DNA of 37,191 nt from Candidatus Thiomargarita nelsonii (GTDB lineage: Bacteria > Pseudomonadota > Gammaproteobacteria > Beggiatoales > Beggiatoaceae), in contig JSZA02000063.1 in assembly GCA_000785145.2 (NCBI GenBank), positions 1 through 37,191 on the forward strand, read 5' to 3'. Shown here in pieces: positions 25,676 through 33,603 of this stretch. Every line of letters starts with the position of its first letter. Position 1 is the stretch's first letter. The notes under the pieces were generated by a model. That model searched no databases. It was not told the DNA's origin and saw only the letters and a program-made list of their open reading frames with translations. The position numbers were made by a program, and so were the translations under genes.

Positions 25676-27340
25676 TTACATCATACCACCCATGCCACCC
25701 ATACCACCCATACCACCCATGCCACCCATATCACCGCCACCAGGCATTGCTGGCTCATCCTTCTTAGGCAAATCAGCAACCATCGCTTCAGTGGTAATCA
25801 TTAAAGCCGCGATAGAAGCCGCGTTTTGCAAAGCTGAGCGAGTCACTTTGGTCGGATCCAAAATCCCCATCTCTATCATGTCACCATATTCACCCGTCGC
25901 CGCATTGTAACCGTAATGGCCTTCATTTGCCGCGACTTGATTTAATATGACTGAGGCTTCTCCGCCAGCATTTGCCACGATTTGACGTAGCGGCTCTTCC
26001 ATAGCACGCATGGCAATTTGGATACCCATGTCTTGATCGGGATTATCGCCTTTGAGATCTTTAACATTTTGTTTAGCACGTATCAATGCAACACCACCGC
26101 CAGGGACAACACCTTCTTCTACAGCAGCGCGAGTCGCATGGAGCGCATCTTCTACACGCGCCTTTTTCTCTTTCATTTCAACTTCAGTCGCGGCACCCAC
26201 TTTAATCACGGCAACACCGCCGGCTAACTTGGCAACGCGCTCTTGCAGTTTTTCCTTGTCATAATCAGACGTGGCTTCATCAATTTGGGCACGAATCTGA
26301 TTGACGCGCTCTTCAATATCTTTGGGTTTGCCAGCACCATCAATAATGGTGGTGTTTTCCTTGGTAATACTCACGCGCTTGGCATTGCCCAAATCGTCTA
26401 TGCTGGCTTTTTCTAAGCTCAAGCCCACTTCTTCAGCAATGACTTGTCCACCGGTTAAAATAGCAATGTCTTGCAACATGGCTTTGCGGCGATCACCAAA
26501 CCCAGGGGCTTTAACAGCCGCCACTTTAACCACGCCACGAATGTTATTAACCACTAAAGTAGCAAGGGCTTCACCGTCCACATCTTCAGCGATAATAAGC
26601 AGCGATTTGCCAGCCTTGGCGACACCTTCCAAAATTGGCAACATGTCACGAATGTTAGAAATTTTCTTGTCGTGCAACAAAATGAGCGGACTTTCTAATT
26701 CCGTACTCATTGTCTGTTGATTGTTGATAAAGTAAGGGGACAGGTAGCCGCGATCAAATTGCATTCCCTCAACAATATCCAGTTCATTTTCTAAACCTGA
26801 GCCATCTTCAACAGTAATCACGCCCTCTTTACCGACTTTACCCATCGCTTTTGCAATGATGTCGCCAATGGTTTCATCAGCGTTAGCGGAAATGGTACCG
26901 ACTTGGGCAATGGCTTTTTCATCAGCACATTCTTTAGATAGATTTTTCAATTCTGCTACCGCTGCGCCCACGGCTTTATCAATACCCCGTTTCAAATCCA
27001 TAGGATTCATGCCGGCTGCAACGGATTTCAATCCTTCAATCAGGAGAGATTGGGCTAAAACGGTAGCCGTCGTGGTGCCATCACCGGCTTTGTCAGAAGT
27101 CTGGGAGGCCACTTCCTTGACCATTTGGGCGCCCATGTTTTCAAATTTGTTATCTAATTCAATCTCTTTGGCAACGGACACACCATCTTTGGTGATGGTC
27201 GGTGCGCCAAAAGATTTATCAAGCACTACGTTGCGGCCTTTAGGACCAAGAGTGATTTTCACGGCATTCGCCAGAACGCTCACCCCTTTAATCATTAATT
27301 GACGTGCATCATCTGAAAAGCGTACTTCTTTAGCTGCCAT
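25676..27340 (-). CDS. groL: Chaperonin GroEL (60 kDa)
   Basis: GroEL is the ATP-dependent double-ring chaperonin that folds cytosolic proteins with GroES. At 554 aa it is the expected length. The N-terminus MAAKEVRFSDDARQLMIKGV, the ATP-binding segments ITLGPKGRNVVLDKSFGAP and VASQTSDKAGDGTTTATVLA, the apical domain around EGMQFDRGYLSPYF, and EEGVVPGGGVALIRA are all canonical. The C-terminal tail is the glycine-methionine repeat (GGMGGMGGMGGMGGMM) of group I chaperonins. It is downstream of groS with a 46-bp gap, transcribed from the shared heat-shock promoter. No defects are visible. Confidence 0.98.
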   Translation of the reverse strand: MAAKEVRFSDDARQLMIKGVSVLANAVKITLGPKGRNVVLDKSFGAPTITKDGVSVAKEIELDNKFENMGAQMVKEVASQTSDKAGDGTTTATVLAQSLLIEGLKSVAAGMNPMDLKRGIDKAVGAAVAELKNLSKECADEKAIAQVGTISANADETIGDIIAKAMGKVGKEGVITVEDGSGLENELDIVEGMQFDRGYLSPYFINNQQTMSTELESPLILLHDKKISNIRDMLPILEGVAKAGKSLLIIAEDVDGEALATLVVNNIRGVVKVAAVKAPGFGDRRKAMLQDIAILTGGQVIAEEVGLSLEKASIDDLGNAKRVSITKENTTIIDGAGKPKDIEERVNQIRAQIDEATSDYDKEKLQERVAKLAGGVAVIKVGAATEVEMKEKKARVEDALHATRAAVEEGVVPGGGVALIRAKQNVKDLKGDNPDQDMGIQIAMRAMEEPLRQIVANAGGEASVILNQVAANEGHYGYNAATGEYGDMIEMGILDPTKVTRSALQNAASIAALMITTEAMVADLPKKDEPAMPGGGDMGGMGGMGGMGGMGGMM

Positions 27341-27386
27341 GGTGATTTTTTCCTCTAAATTAATCGTTGATGGAGTAGTGGATGGA

Positions 27387-27677
27387 TTAGTCTTCGATAA
27401 TACCCATAATATCTTCTTCGCGCATCACCAGCATATCTTCGCCGTCGATTTTCACTTCGGTGCCGGAATATTTGCCGAATAAGACGGTATCACCCTCTTT
27501 GACATCGAGTGGACGCACATCGCCATTATCCATAATTTTGCCTTTGCCCACCGCTTGCACTTTGCCGCGAATGGGTTTTTCGGTAGCTGAGTCAGGGATC
27601 ACGATCCCGCCCGGGCTTGTTCTTTCTTCTTCAACACGTTTGACGATGACTCGATCATGTAATGGACGAATCTGCAT
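27387..27677 (-). CDS. groS: Co-chaperonin GroES (10 kDa)
   Basis: GroES is the heptameric lid of GroEL. From MQIRPLHDRVIVKRVEEERT the protein has 96 residues, the family length (95-97). I prefer this start (27677) to the upstream ATGs (MEKMTMQ) because GGAG lies 9 bp before it and it matches the family N-terminus. The mobile loop (RTSPGGIVIPDSATEKP) and the GKYSGTEVKIDGEDMLVMRE barrel strands are present. It is the first gene of the groES-groEL operon, with a CIRCE operator 60-90 bp upstream. Confidence 0.97.
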   Translation of the reverse strand: MQIRPLHDRVIVKRVEEERTSPGGIVIPDSATEKPIRGKVQAVGKGKIMDNGDVRPLDVKEGDTVLFGKYSGTEVKIDGEDMLVMREEDIMGIIED

Positions 27678-27740
27678 AGTCATTTTCTCCATATAAACAA
27701 ATAGTTATTTAAAAAGTTTAGCCTTGCGATCTACAATGTA

Positions 27741-27767
27741 TTAGCACTCGCATCTGGTGGCTGCTAA
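27741..27767 (-). promoter_or_regulatory. CIRCE operator (HrcA binding site)
   Basis: TTAGCACTC, nine bases, GGCTGCTAA on the plus strand. The consensus is TTAGCACTC-N9-GAGTGCTAA; one arm is perfect and the other matches 7 of 9. It overlaps the expected transcription start of groES, the classical place for HrcA repression. Confidence 0.88.
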
Positions 27768-27794
27768 TAATAGGGACTCAAGTTATAATCTCAA
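27767..27794 (-). promoter_or_regulatory. Probable groES promoter
   Basis: On the minus strand TTGAGA, 16 bases, TATTAT gives a reasonable sigma-70 promoter whose start would fall inside the CIRCE element. An alternative sigma-32-like CTTGAG lies within the spacer, but no good CCCCAT-type -10 follows it. Confidence 0.6.
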
Positions 27795-27954
27795 TGGCTA
27801 TTATTTTTATATTTTATTTATAATATTATAAATAATTTTTTTGCAAGATAAATCTTGCACTCCTGAAAAAAATCATTTCCTTGTATAATTTTGCCGTGGC
27901 TATTTTTTTTATTAGACAAGGCAGCTATGCCCGAAAAAAAATGACAAAAAAATC

Positions 27955-29874
27955 ATGTCCATGAATGAGGAACTATTGCAAGACAAGGTGGAAAAATTAG
28001 AGGCCACTAACAATGATTTAGCCAATTTGCTCAGCAGTGCCGAAATAAAACAGGCGGAACAGATCGCACATCTCGGCAATTGGGAATGGGATTTAACTGG
28101 TCAAAATTTGGATAAGTGGTCTGATGAAATCTTTCATCTCTTAGGGCTGAACCCAGACACAACACAGCCTAGCCATGCCATTTTCCAGCAACGTATTCAT
28201 CCTGCTGATCGAGAACAAGTTATCACCACGCTTGAACAGTCTATTAAAAACGGTAAACCCGTTAATATAGATTTCCGGGCTCAACATCCTGAGGGCAGGG
28301 TGTGCTGTCTACATATATGTGCGACAGTACAATATGATGATAAGCAACAGCCAATCAAAATGCTGGGTATCATGCAGAATATTACGGAGCGCAAACAGAT
28401 TGAGGATGCTTTGCGTAGGAACGAAGCCCGATTTAAGGCTATTTTTGATCACGCTGGCGTGGGAATTGTGCTTGTCGATGCTCAAGGACATATGCTACAA
28501 GCCAATGCCCGTTGGAGCGAGATGACGGGTTACAGTGCTGAAGAACTCACACAAATGACGCTGGCTGATTTTACCCACCCGGAAGAAATGCCGGCTATTA
28601 GGGAACATTTTAATAAATTTGTCATGGGTGATATTAGTAGTTTTCAACTTGATGGGACTTATATCCGTAAAGATGGTAGTATTTTTGTAGGACACTTGTT
28701 GGTAACACCGGTTTGTGACGCGGGCGGCGTTTTCCAAAAGGATATTGGTGTTCTCATTGACATTACCCAACGCAAAGAGGCTGAAACACAATTGCGTAAG
28801 CGCGAGGAGCATTATCGTAAGTTGTTTGTCAATAATAAAGCGGTGCAATTGCTTGTAGATTGTTCAAATTTTAAGATTATTGACGTTAACAATGCGGCGG
28901 CTAAATATTATGGTTATTCCATTAAAGAATTAAAATCAAAAAATTTTTTTTCTGATATTAGTGCATTTTCAGATGAAGAAAGAGCGCAGGAAGTGCTACG
29001 AGCAAAAGTAGAAAAGCGCGATTATTTTAATTTTAAACATCGGCTTGCCAATGGCGAGTTACGGAATGTTGAAGTGTATAGGGGTGAGTTAGAAATTGCT
29101 GAGCGCAGGCTATTTCATTTGATCGTTCATGATGTGACTCAGCGCAAAAAAGCGGAAATGGAAAATAAACGACTGTTGAGTCAACAGTCTAAGCTGGCGA
29201 CGATGGGTGAAATGTTGGGCGCGATAGCGCATCAGTGGCGACAACCTTTACATGTGCTGGGTTTGCTCATTGGCGGCATAAAAAGCGCTTATCACTCAGG
29301 AAAACTGGATAATCAATCACTGAACAGAGTCGTTGAACTCGCTAAGAAACAGATAGAGTTCATGGATAAGACGACGAATAATTTTAAAAATTTTCTCGCG
29401 CCCGATCAGAATAAAGTCACTTTCAGTGCCATGGCAGCGATTGAGGATATGATTGATTTATTTGGCACTCTGTATGCGGACCATCACAATATCAATATTC
29501 TTATGGAAGGCGACAAGGCTGTGAAAATTAGGGGTTATCCAAATGAATTTAGGCAGGTGATTTTGAATATTTTGGATAATGCTAAAGATGCGATTAAGGT
29601 AGAGGGCATAAACAAGGGTTATATTCATATCAATGTCTCTGTGGCAGATGGACAAGCGAAAATCACGTTCCGTGATAATGGTTGTGGTATTCCAGAAGAT
29701 AAGCTCAAGAGGATTTTTGAGGCGCATTGTACGACAAAAAGTGAGCTGGGCGGTAGCGGTATTGGTTTGTATATGTCAAAAGGCATTATTGAAAATACGA
29801 TGAATGGTAAGATTTTTGCTGAAAATACGGGAGAGGGGGCGATGTTTACGATGTTGTTGGAGGCGGAATTTTAA
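27955..29874 (+). CDS. PAS-domain sensor histidine kinase (orphan)
   Basis: A 639-aa cytosolic sensor kinase with no membrane helix. A short N-terminal coiled coil (LQDKVEKLEATNNDLANLL) precedes three PAS domains. The first is near 45-150 (GNWEWDLTGQNLDKWSDEIF), the second near 157-275 (FDHAGVGIVLVDAQGHMLQA), the third near 285-400 (LFVNNKAVQLLVDCSNFKII). The dimerisation domain has the phospho-acceptor His426 in AIAHQWRQPLHVLG. The ATPase domain shows QVILNILDNAKDA (N box), FRDNGCGIPEDKL (G1) and GGSGIGLYMSKGI (G2). No response regulator is adjacent; the two FixJ-like regulators at 31838-32850 are the nearest candidates. A hairpin terminator follows 24 bp after the stop. Confidence 0.93.
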   Translation: MSMNEELLQDKVEKLEATNNDLANLLSSAEIKQAEQIAHLGNWEWDLTGQNLDKWSDEIFHLLGLNPDTTQPSHAIFQQRIHPADREQVITTLEQSIKNGKPVNIDFRAQHPEGRVCCLHICATVQYDDKQQPIKMLGIMQNITERKQIEDALRRNEARFKAIFDHAGVGIVLVDAQGHMLQANARWSEMTGYSAEELTQMTLADFTHPEEMPAIREHFNKFVMGDISSFQLDGTYIRKDGSIFVGHLLVTPVCDAGGVFQKDIGVLIDITQRKEAETQLRKREEHYRKLFVNNKAVQLLVDCSNFKIIDVNNAAAKYYGYSIKELKSKNFFSDISAFSDEERAQEVLRAKVEKRDYFNFKHRLANGELRNVEVYRGELEIAERRLFHLIVHDVTQRKKAEMENKRLLSQQSKLATMGEMLGAIAHQWRQPLHVLGLLIGGIKSAYHSGKLDNQSLNRVVELAKKQIEFMDKTTNNFKNFLAPDQNKVTFSAMAAIEDMIDLFGTLYADHHNINILMEGDKAVKIRGYPNEFRQVILNILDNAKDAIKVEGINKGYIHINVSVADGQAKITFRDNGCGIPEDKLKRIFEAHCTTKSELGGSGIGLYMSKGIIENTMNGKIFAENTGEGAMFTMLLEAEF

Positions 29875-29897
29875 TTTTTTTGAGAGTGACGCTGGCT

Positions 29898-29933
29898 AAA
29901 AAATCCTATTTTTTCAAAAAATAGGATTTTTTT
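29898..29933 (+). terminator. AAATCCTATTTTTTC hairpin after the histidine kinase
   Basis: AAAAAATCCTATTTTTT pairs with its complement, with a T7 tail, 24 bp after the stop codon. It is one of seven related hairpins in the window. Confidence 0.8.
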
Positions 29934-30011
29934 GATACCAACCTTAAAAAAAAACTTGTGTATGAGTGCGTGGTGCGTGGGAACGAGAAAAAAGCTTATG
30001 TGAAATGCAAG

Positions 30012-30395
30012 TTAGGCAAAATCTATATTCCCATTACGAAAATCAATAGATAGCTTTTGCCCACGAAAAAAATCCAATCCAAGAATCCCGTCAATTCCTG
30101 AACTGGGTGGCAGCGTATGAGCAAGAATTGGAAATTTTGTACGTGTTTGTCCCAAGGCTAAAATTTTGCTCAAGGTGATGCGTGGGACAAACTCTACACT
30201 GCTACCTGTCGTCACTTTGACATGATCTGGTGCAAGGGCAGGATCGTATCCAATAGCAATCAGTATGCCCGTGTTGACTAAAGAGGTTGTTGCGCCAGTA
30301 TCCAGTGCCAACCTCAAGATAGTATTGCCCAACGGACCCGTCAATTCAGCTTGAATGATGATTAGCCCTTGGTGAGAATTGAATGTAAAACTCAT
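30012..30395 (-). CDS. Retropepsin-like aspartic protease (clan AA)
   Basis: A 127-aa single-domain aspartic protease that should act as a homodimer. The catalytic motif is LALDTGATTSLVN (Asp of DTGA), preceded by the strand GPLGNTILR. The second conserved psi-loop is GIDGILGLDFFRGQKLSIDF, the usual ILGLDFL-like hydrophobic-hydrophobic-G motif. No signal peptide is present, so it is cytosolic; substrates in bacteria are unknown. Its start overlaps the stop of the upstream 75-aa gene by 4 nt (ATGA), so the two are co-translated. The frame is complete, unlike the truncated relative at 3055-3228. Confidence 0.85.
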   Translation of the reverse strand: MSFTFNSHQGLIIIQAELTGPLGNTILRLALDTGATTSLVNTGILIAIGYDPALAPDHVKVTTGSSVEFVPRITLSKILALGQTRTKFPILAHTLPPSSGIDGILGLDFFRGQKLSIDFRNGNIDFA

Positions 30396-30619
30396 AGCAC
30401 AATCGCCTCATCCTTGGGAATCATCCCAGTATAAAGTACAGCAAATCGTGCCGGGTGCTTTGCCGCAGCAATGCGATAAACTTCATCGCGATCTTTGCTG
30501 TGAAAGAGCACCTTGCCGCTTTGCACTTCCAAGGCTTCGTTGGTTTTTGGTTCATCGACAAGTATCCATTCAGAGCTGAATTGCGTTTCAATTTCTGAAA
30601 TAGTCAGTATTTTGTCCAT
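30392..30619 (-). CDS. DUF5678-like partner of the retropepsin-like protease
   Basis: A 75-aa protein MDKILTISEIETQFSSEWIL..., with the strand-rich core ALEVQSGKVLFHSKDRDEVY and then AAAKHPARFAVLYTG. This small alpha/beta unit resembles DUF5678 proteins, which are often encoded just before clan AA proteases. The function is unknown; it may be a partner or substrate of the protease. GGGGT lies 5-6 bp before the ATG. The pair is the only intact copy here. A group II intron sits about 70 bp upstream, between this gene and any promoter further out. Confidence 0.72.
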   Translation of the reverse strand: MDKILTISEIETQFSSEWILVDEPKTNEALEVQSGKVLFHSKDRDEVYRIAAAKHPARFAVLYTGMIPKDEAIVL

Positions 30620-30943
30620 AATTTACCCCGTTTAATAAGGCAATCAATTGTCATGTTTAATATTTTTTAGCTTTATCCTTTATTATAAAGTTAAACTAAG
30701 CTGTATGAGTCACTACCTTTTCCCGTCAATACGAATAATGGAATTCACCTTATACAACTCGTCTTCAAAACCGGACGTGAGACTTTCGCACTCATCCGGC
30801 TCCTCCAGAGCCTGCCGTGCTCCTTGACAAGCTAGTGTAAGGACACTGTGATAGGGCATTGCACCAACTGCCGTGGCAGTCTTGCAGGTAATTTCAATTG
30901 AGTCAATGCCACTTATGCGACTACGCTACAACTGTAGAGCAGC

Positions 30944-30991
30944 TTCAGAGGAAAATGTTTTTGCGCGCGCGCAAAAACATTTTCCTCTGAA
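30944..30991. repeat. Perfect 48-bp palindrome inside the group II intron
   Basis: TTCAGAGGAAAATGTTTTTG then CGCGCGCG and the exact complement. It lies about 140 nt before domain V, where domain IV (normally the ORF site) is expected. CAGAGGAAAATG recurs alone near 36629. Confidence 0.85.
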
Positions 30992-31334
30992 CTCAGTACG
31001 TGCGTCTTTACCTTTCGGTCTCTGAGACTGCACGCCCGCCACGAGTCCAATTGTCCTTATCCTACAACTTGTTATCATCTGGGAGGGCAGTTTGCATATC
31101 TTAGGAGCCATTGCAGACAAGCTTTGGCTTTCACCCTCATCCTACCCGACGCAACCGATAGATGATTTTCATAACTTTATCATCCCTCTAGCCATCCCGC
31201 TAGGGGTTCCACGTCGTTTTTACTCGCCGACGTCATTATGTGACTACACACTTAGATATTGACCCCTAGACGAAGCCGCCTTCGAGTGATTGTGTGTGGG
31301 CGGATTGTGACCCCTACACCACGACCTTTTCATC

Positions 31335-31381
31335 TTTTCGAGGCAAAAGTTTTCGCGTAGCGAAAACTTTTGCCTCGAAAA
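31335..31381. repeat. 47-bp palindrome inside domain I of the intron
   Basis: Arms of 22 bp (TTTTCGAGGCAAAAGTTTTC...) with a 3-nt GTA loop. It is about 155-200 nt from the 5' end of the intron, and so probably in a domain I loop. It is similar in design to, but different in sequence from, the one at 30944. Confidence 0.85.
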
Positions 31382-31621
31382 CTACTCACCATCCCTACAG
31401 TCATTATCTTATGTGTTACGCTCGCCCCCATCCGTGTTTTGGCTTTGCACCCTTGCACTGGCTCCTTATTAGTCTCATCGGGCCGGGTGTTGCTTTCTGA
31501 CCAACCACCATGTCAGGTGATTTCTCTAATCACACCATAATGTAAGTTTTTAAATCAGGCTTTATTTTCTTTTAGTTGTTATCCCTGTTTGACCAACCTA
31601 GCCGCACCAATCCTTGTAGTT

Positions 31622-31772
31622 ATAACTCGACTCACAAGTTTTTTGATCTTGACATTTTGCCTTTTATGGAGTCCAAAGCTTTAGCTTTGGACGTGCCCGC
31701 TGTTTGTCCTTACGCTGCCGCTTTGGACTCCAACAACAATGTCAAGTCAAAAAAACTTGTGAGTCGAGTATA
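31622..31772. mobile_element. Element with about 32-bp inverted repeats
   Basis: ACTCGACTCACAAGTTTTTT... at 31624-31655 is repeated inverted at 31738-31769 with a few mismatches. It encloses about 80 bp that include the exact 25-bp AAAGCTTTAGCTTT palindrome (31668-31692) seen at 7709. There are no evident target duplications. It is a MITE or composite repeat; a short ORF across it is not credible. Confidence 0.6.
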
Positions 31773-31837
31773 ATGTGCTTGACTGAGCCCCACTGAAATC
31801 ATTCTTCTCGTTCCGCCGCGAAGCGGCGAATTTATAT

Positions 31838-32212
31838 TCAGGTGGATACGCTACAGAGTACCTGTTGAATAGCGGCTAAGAGTTTATCTGGATTCGCTGG
31901 CTTTTTAAAAGCTGCCACAATAGACGCATAAGATGTGTACAGAGATGATAATTTCTCCGTCCGCCCTGATACAATGATGACAGGCAATTGTATTTTGCGC
32001 TCACGCAATTCTTTCAACAAGGCAATACCATCCATCCGTGGTAAGTATAAATCAAGCACCAAACATCCCCACATTCCCATAGAACAAGCATTGAGAAACT
32101 CTTCTGCCGAGAAAAAAATTTCGACTGGAATGTCTATTGAACTGAGTAACCATTGCAGGGACTCGCAGACTGCCTCATTATCATCAACTATAAAAACCGT
32201 GTTTTTTGCCAT
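31838..32212 (-). CDS. Single-domain response regulator (FixJ-type receiver)
   Basis: A 124-aa stand-alone receiver domain. The acid pocket (VDDNE, Asp10/Asp11), the phospho-acceptor Asp54 in CLVLDLYLPRMDG, Ser in IIVSGRTE and Lys in FKKPANP are all present. There is no output domain. It starts on the last base of the upstream LuxR-type regulator (TAATG overlap), so the two form an operon. It may act as a phosphate sink or intermediate in a branched relay. No kinase is adjacent; the PAS kinase at 27955 is on the opposite strand 2 kb away. The downstream end runs close to repeat DNA. Confidence 0.88.
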   Translation of the reverse strand: MAKNTVFIVDDNEAVCESLQWLLSSIDIPVEIFFSAEEFLNACSMGMWGCLVLDLYLPRMDGIALLKELRERKIQLPVIIVSGRTEKLSSLYTSYASIVAAFKKPANPDKLLAAIQQVLCSVST

Positions 32213-32850
32213 TATTCTCTATACAAAAATTTAATTGTTCGTTCGCAACCCATCCCAATACGCACCAATTCTGCCACATTTTTGGCTTGCATCTTTCTCA
32301 TAATCTGTCCCCGATGAGTTTCAACGGTTTTATGGCTGATATTAAGATCATAAGCAATGACTTTAGTAGAGTTGCCTTGCAGCATTTTTTTCATCACTTC
32401 ATATTCTCTCGGAGTCAGTTGCTCCAGACGCTCCAACAATTGCTGACGTTTGCATTCTTCCTGCCGTCTCTGCTTGTCGTATTCGATAGCCTGCCGCACC
32501 CGTTCAAGCAATAATTCGTCGTTGACTGGTTTGTCTAAAAAATCGAAAGCACCTGCTTTCATGGCTCGCACTGCCATTGGCACATCCGCATGAGCCGTGA
32601 TAATGATAATCGGAATGAGGGCATTTTGTGCGATCAGCTCTTTGTGAAGTTCAAGCCCACTGATCCCTGGCATACGGACATCAACAATTAAACACCCTAA
32701 GCGTTCCGGCTCGTAGTGCTTGAGAAATTCATCACCCGATGGATAAGTTTCAGTCTTTAAGCGCACTGAGTCAAATAAAAAACACAGTGCCTCACGCGCA
32801 TCTTCGTTGTCTTCGACAATAAAGACTGTGGGTTCTTTGTCATAATTCAT
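32212..32850 (-). CDS. FixJ/NarL-family response regulator
   Basis: A 212-aa regulator with an N-terminal receiver (VEDNE; phospho-acceptor Asp57 in CLIVDVRMPGISG; Thr in IITAHADVPM; Lys in FDFLDKPVND). A helical linker rich in Q/R/E (YDKQRRQEECKRQQLLERLE) leads to a LuxR-type helix-turn-helix (LTPREYEVMKKMLQGNSTKV; ISHKTVETHRGQIMRKMQAK). FixJ-like proteins respond to redox or dicarboxylate signals through a partner PAS kinase. The target genes here are unknown. It is co-transcribed with the receiver gene downstream. The region upstream (32851-33101) is AT-rich and shared with the divergent gene at 33102. Confidence 0.93.
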   Translation of the reverse strand: MNYDKEPTVFIVEDNEDAREALCFLFDSVRLKTETYPSGDEFLKHYEPERLGCLIVDVRMPGISGLELHKELIAQNALIPIIIITAHADVPMAVRAMKAGAFDFLDKPVNDELLLERVRQAIEYDKQRRQEECKRQQLLERLEQLTPREYEVMKKMLQGNSTKVIAYDLNISHKTVETHRGQIMRKMQAKNVAELVRIGMGCERTIKFLYRE

Positions 32851-33101
32851 TGTATTTATTTTATATTTTAAATATTAAGCTAAAAAACGTCGTATATTTT
32901 AGCAAATATTATATTTAACAATATACCTGTCTTATCAGCTAGCGCAAGTCAGGTAAAACCATGATTAAAATCAATATAAAACCGGATATTACTTTTTTCC
33001 ATAAAAATGTAAACTGCCCAACATAAATCTACTGTCACAAATATGTAAACGGCTCTCATTATACTCACTGCACACAGAGTTCACAAAAGGAAAAATCCAT
33101 T

Positions 33102-33511
33102 ATGCGTAAAAAACTTTTTTGTATATTACCAAATTTTGAATGTTGCAAATTTTTGATCAGTCAACTGAAAAACATAGGCGAGAAAAATATTTGTGTGGTG
33201 AATAATGAATATAACTCGCTAGAAGATTTGCACAACTCAGTTGGAAAAGACTGAGTTAGCCTATGGTATAAAATTAGGTCTTAGTCGCCGATTTCTTGCT
33301 GATCGTCACCACACTGACTGGTGGCTTTTTTGGTGGCTTTGTTTCTGCCCTCATCGCGGCGGATCGACCTAATCATATACTGGAAGATTGTCAGAATGCC
33401 ATTTTTAAAGGTCAGACTTTACTGGTTCTGAACCTACCCATCCGTCATTTTGACGATTATATTGCGTTGATTAAGGCATACCAGCCAGAAGTTAAATTGG
33501 TGACAAGATAA
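33102..33511 (+). pseudogene. Conserved hypothetical glycine-zipper-like membrane protein, frameshifted
   Basis: AAAGGA lies 10 bp before ATG. The first frame (MRKKLFCILPNFECCKFLIS... VNNEYNSLEDLHNS) ends at a TGA at codon 51. Other frames continue the same family: KTELAYGIKLGL, then VADFLLIVTTLTGGFFGGFV and the C-terminal LIKAYQPEVKLVTR. The family, in gammaproteobacteria, is about 160-180 aa: a ferredoxin-like N-terminus, a glycine-rich hydrophobic segment and a second ferredoxin-like half. Two indels and a shortened central membrane part break it. The function of the intact family is unknown to me. Confidence 0.65.
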
Positions 33512-33603
33512 ATCTAGCTTCTAATCTGATGGACATTAGTGCCTTTTTTTGCCACAATAATCGCCATTTTTTATCTTATCATATCAAATAGAGATTCAAT
33601 CAG

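Larger units (their letters stand above)
30690..31535 (-). ncRNA. ORF-less group II intron
   Basis: On the minus strand the intron appears to begin GTGTGATTAGAG (31535), matching the GUGYG 5' end. Domain V is at 30802-30767: GAGCCGGATGAG, then a GAAA tetraloop, then CTCACGTCCGGTT. It has the AGC triad, the 2-nt CG bulge and a fully paired lower stem. Domain VI is a stem of GAGTTGTAT with ATACAGCTT, followed by AGTTTAAC as the 3' end near 30690. The total is about 846 nt with no maturase/reverse-transcriptase frame, so splicing would need a maturase in trans. Two long palindromes interrupt it (30944-30991, 31335-31381). Domain V is convincing; the 5' and 3' boundaries are inferred. Confidence 0.72.

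Noticed and set aside
26301..27302. Long plus-strand open frames across groEL
   Set aside because: They are antisense shadows of a strongly biased, intact groEL coding sequence with no ribosome-binding sites or family similarity.
31294..31773. Short plus-strand frames in the intron region
   Set aside because: They lie antisense to the group II intron RNA or across palindromic repeats and have repeat-like composition.
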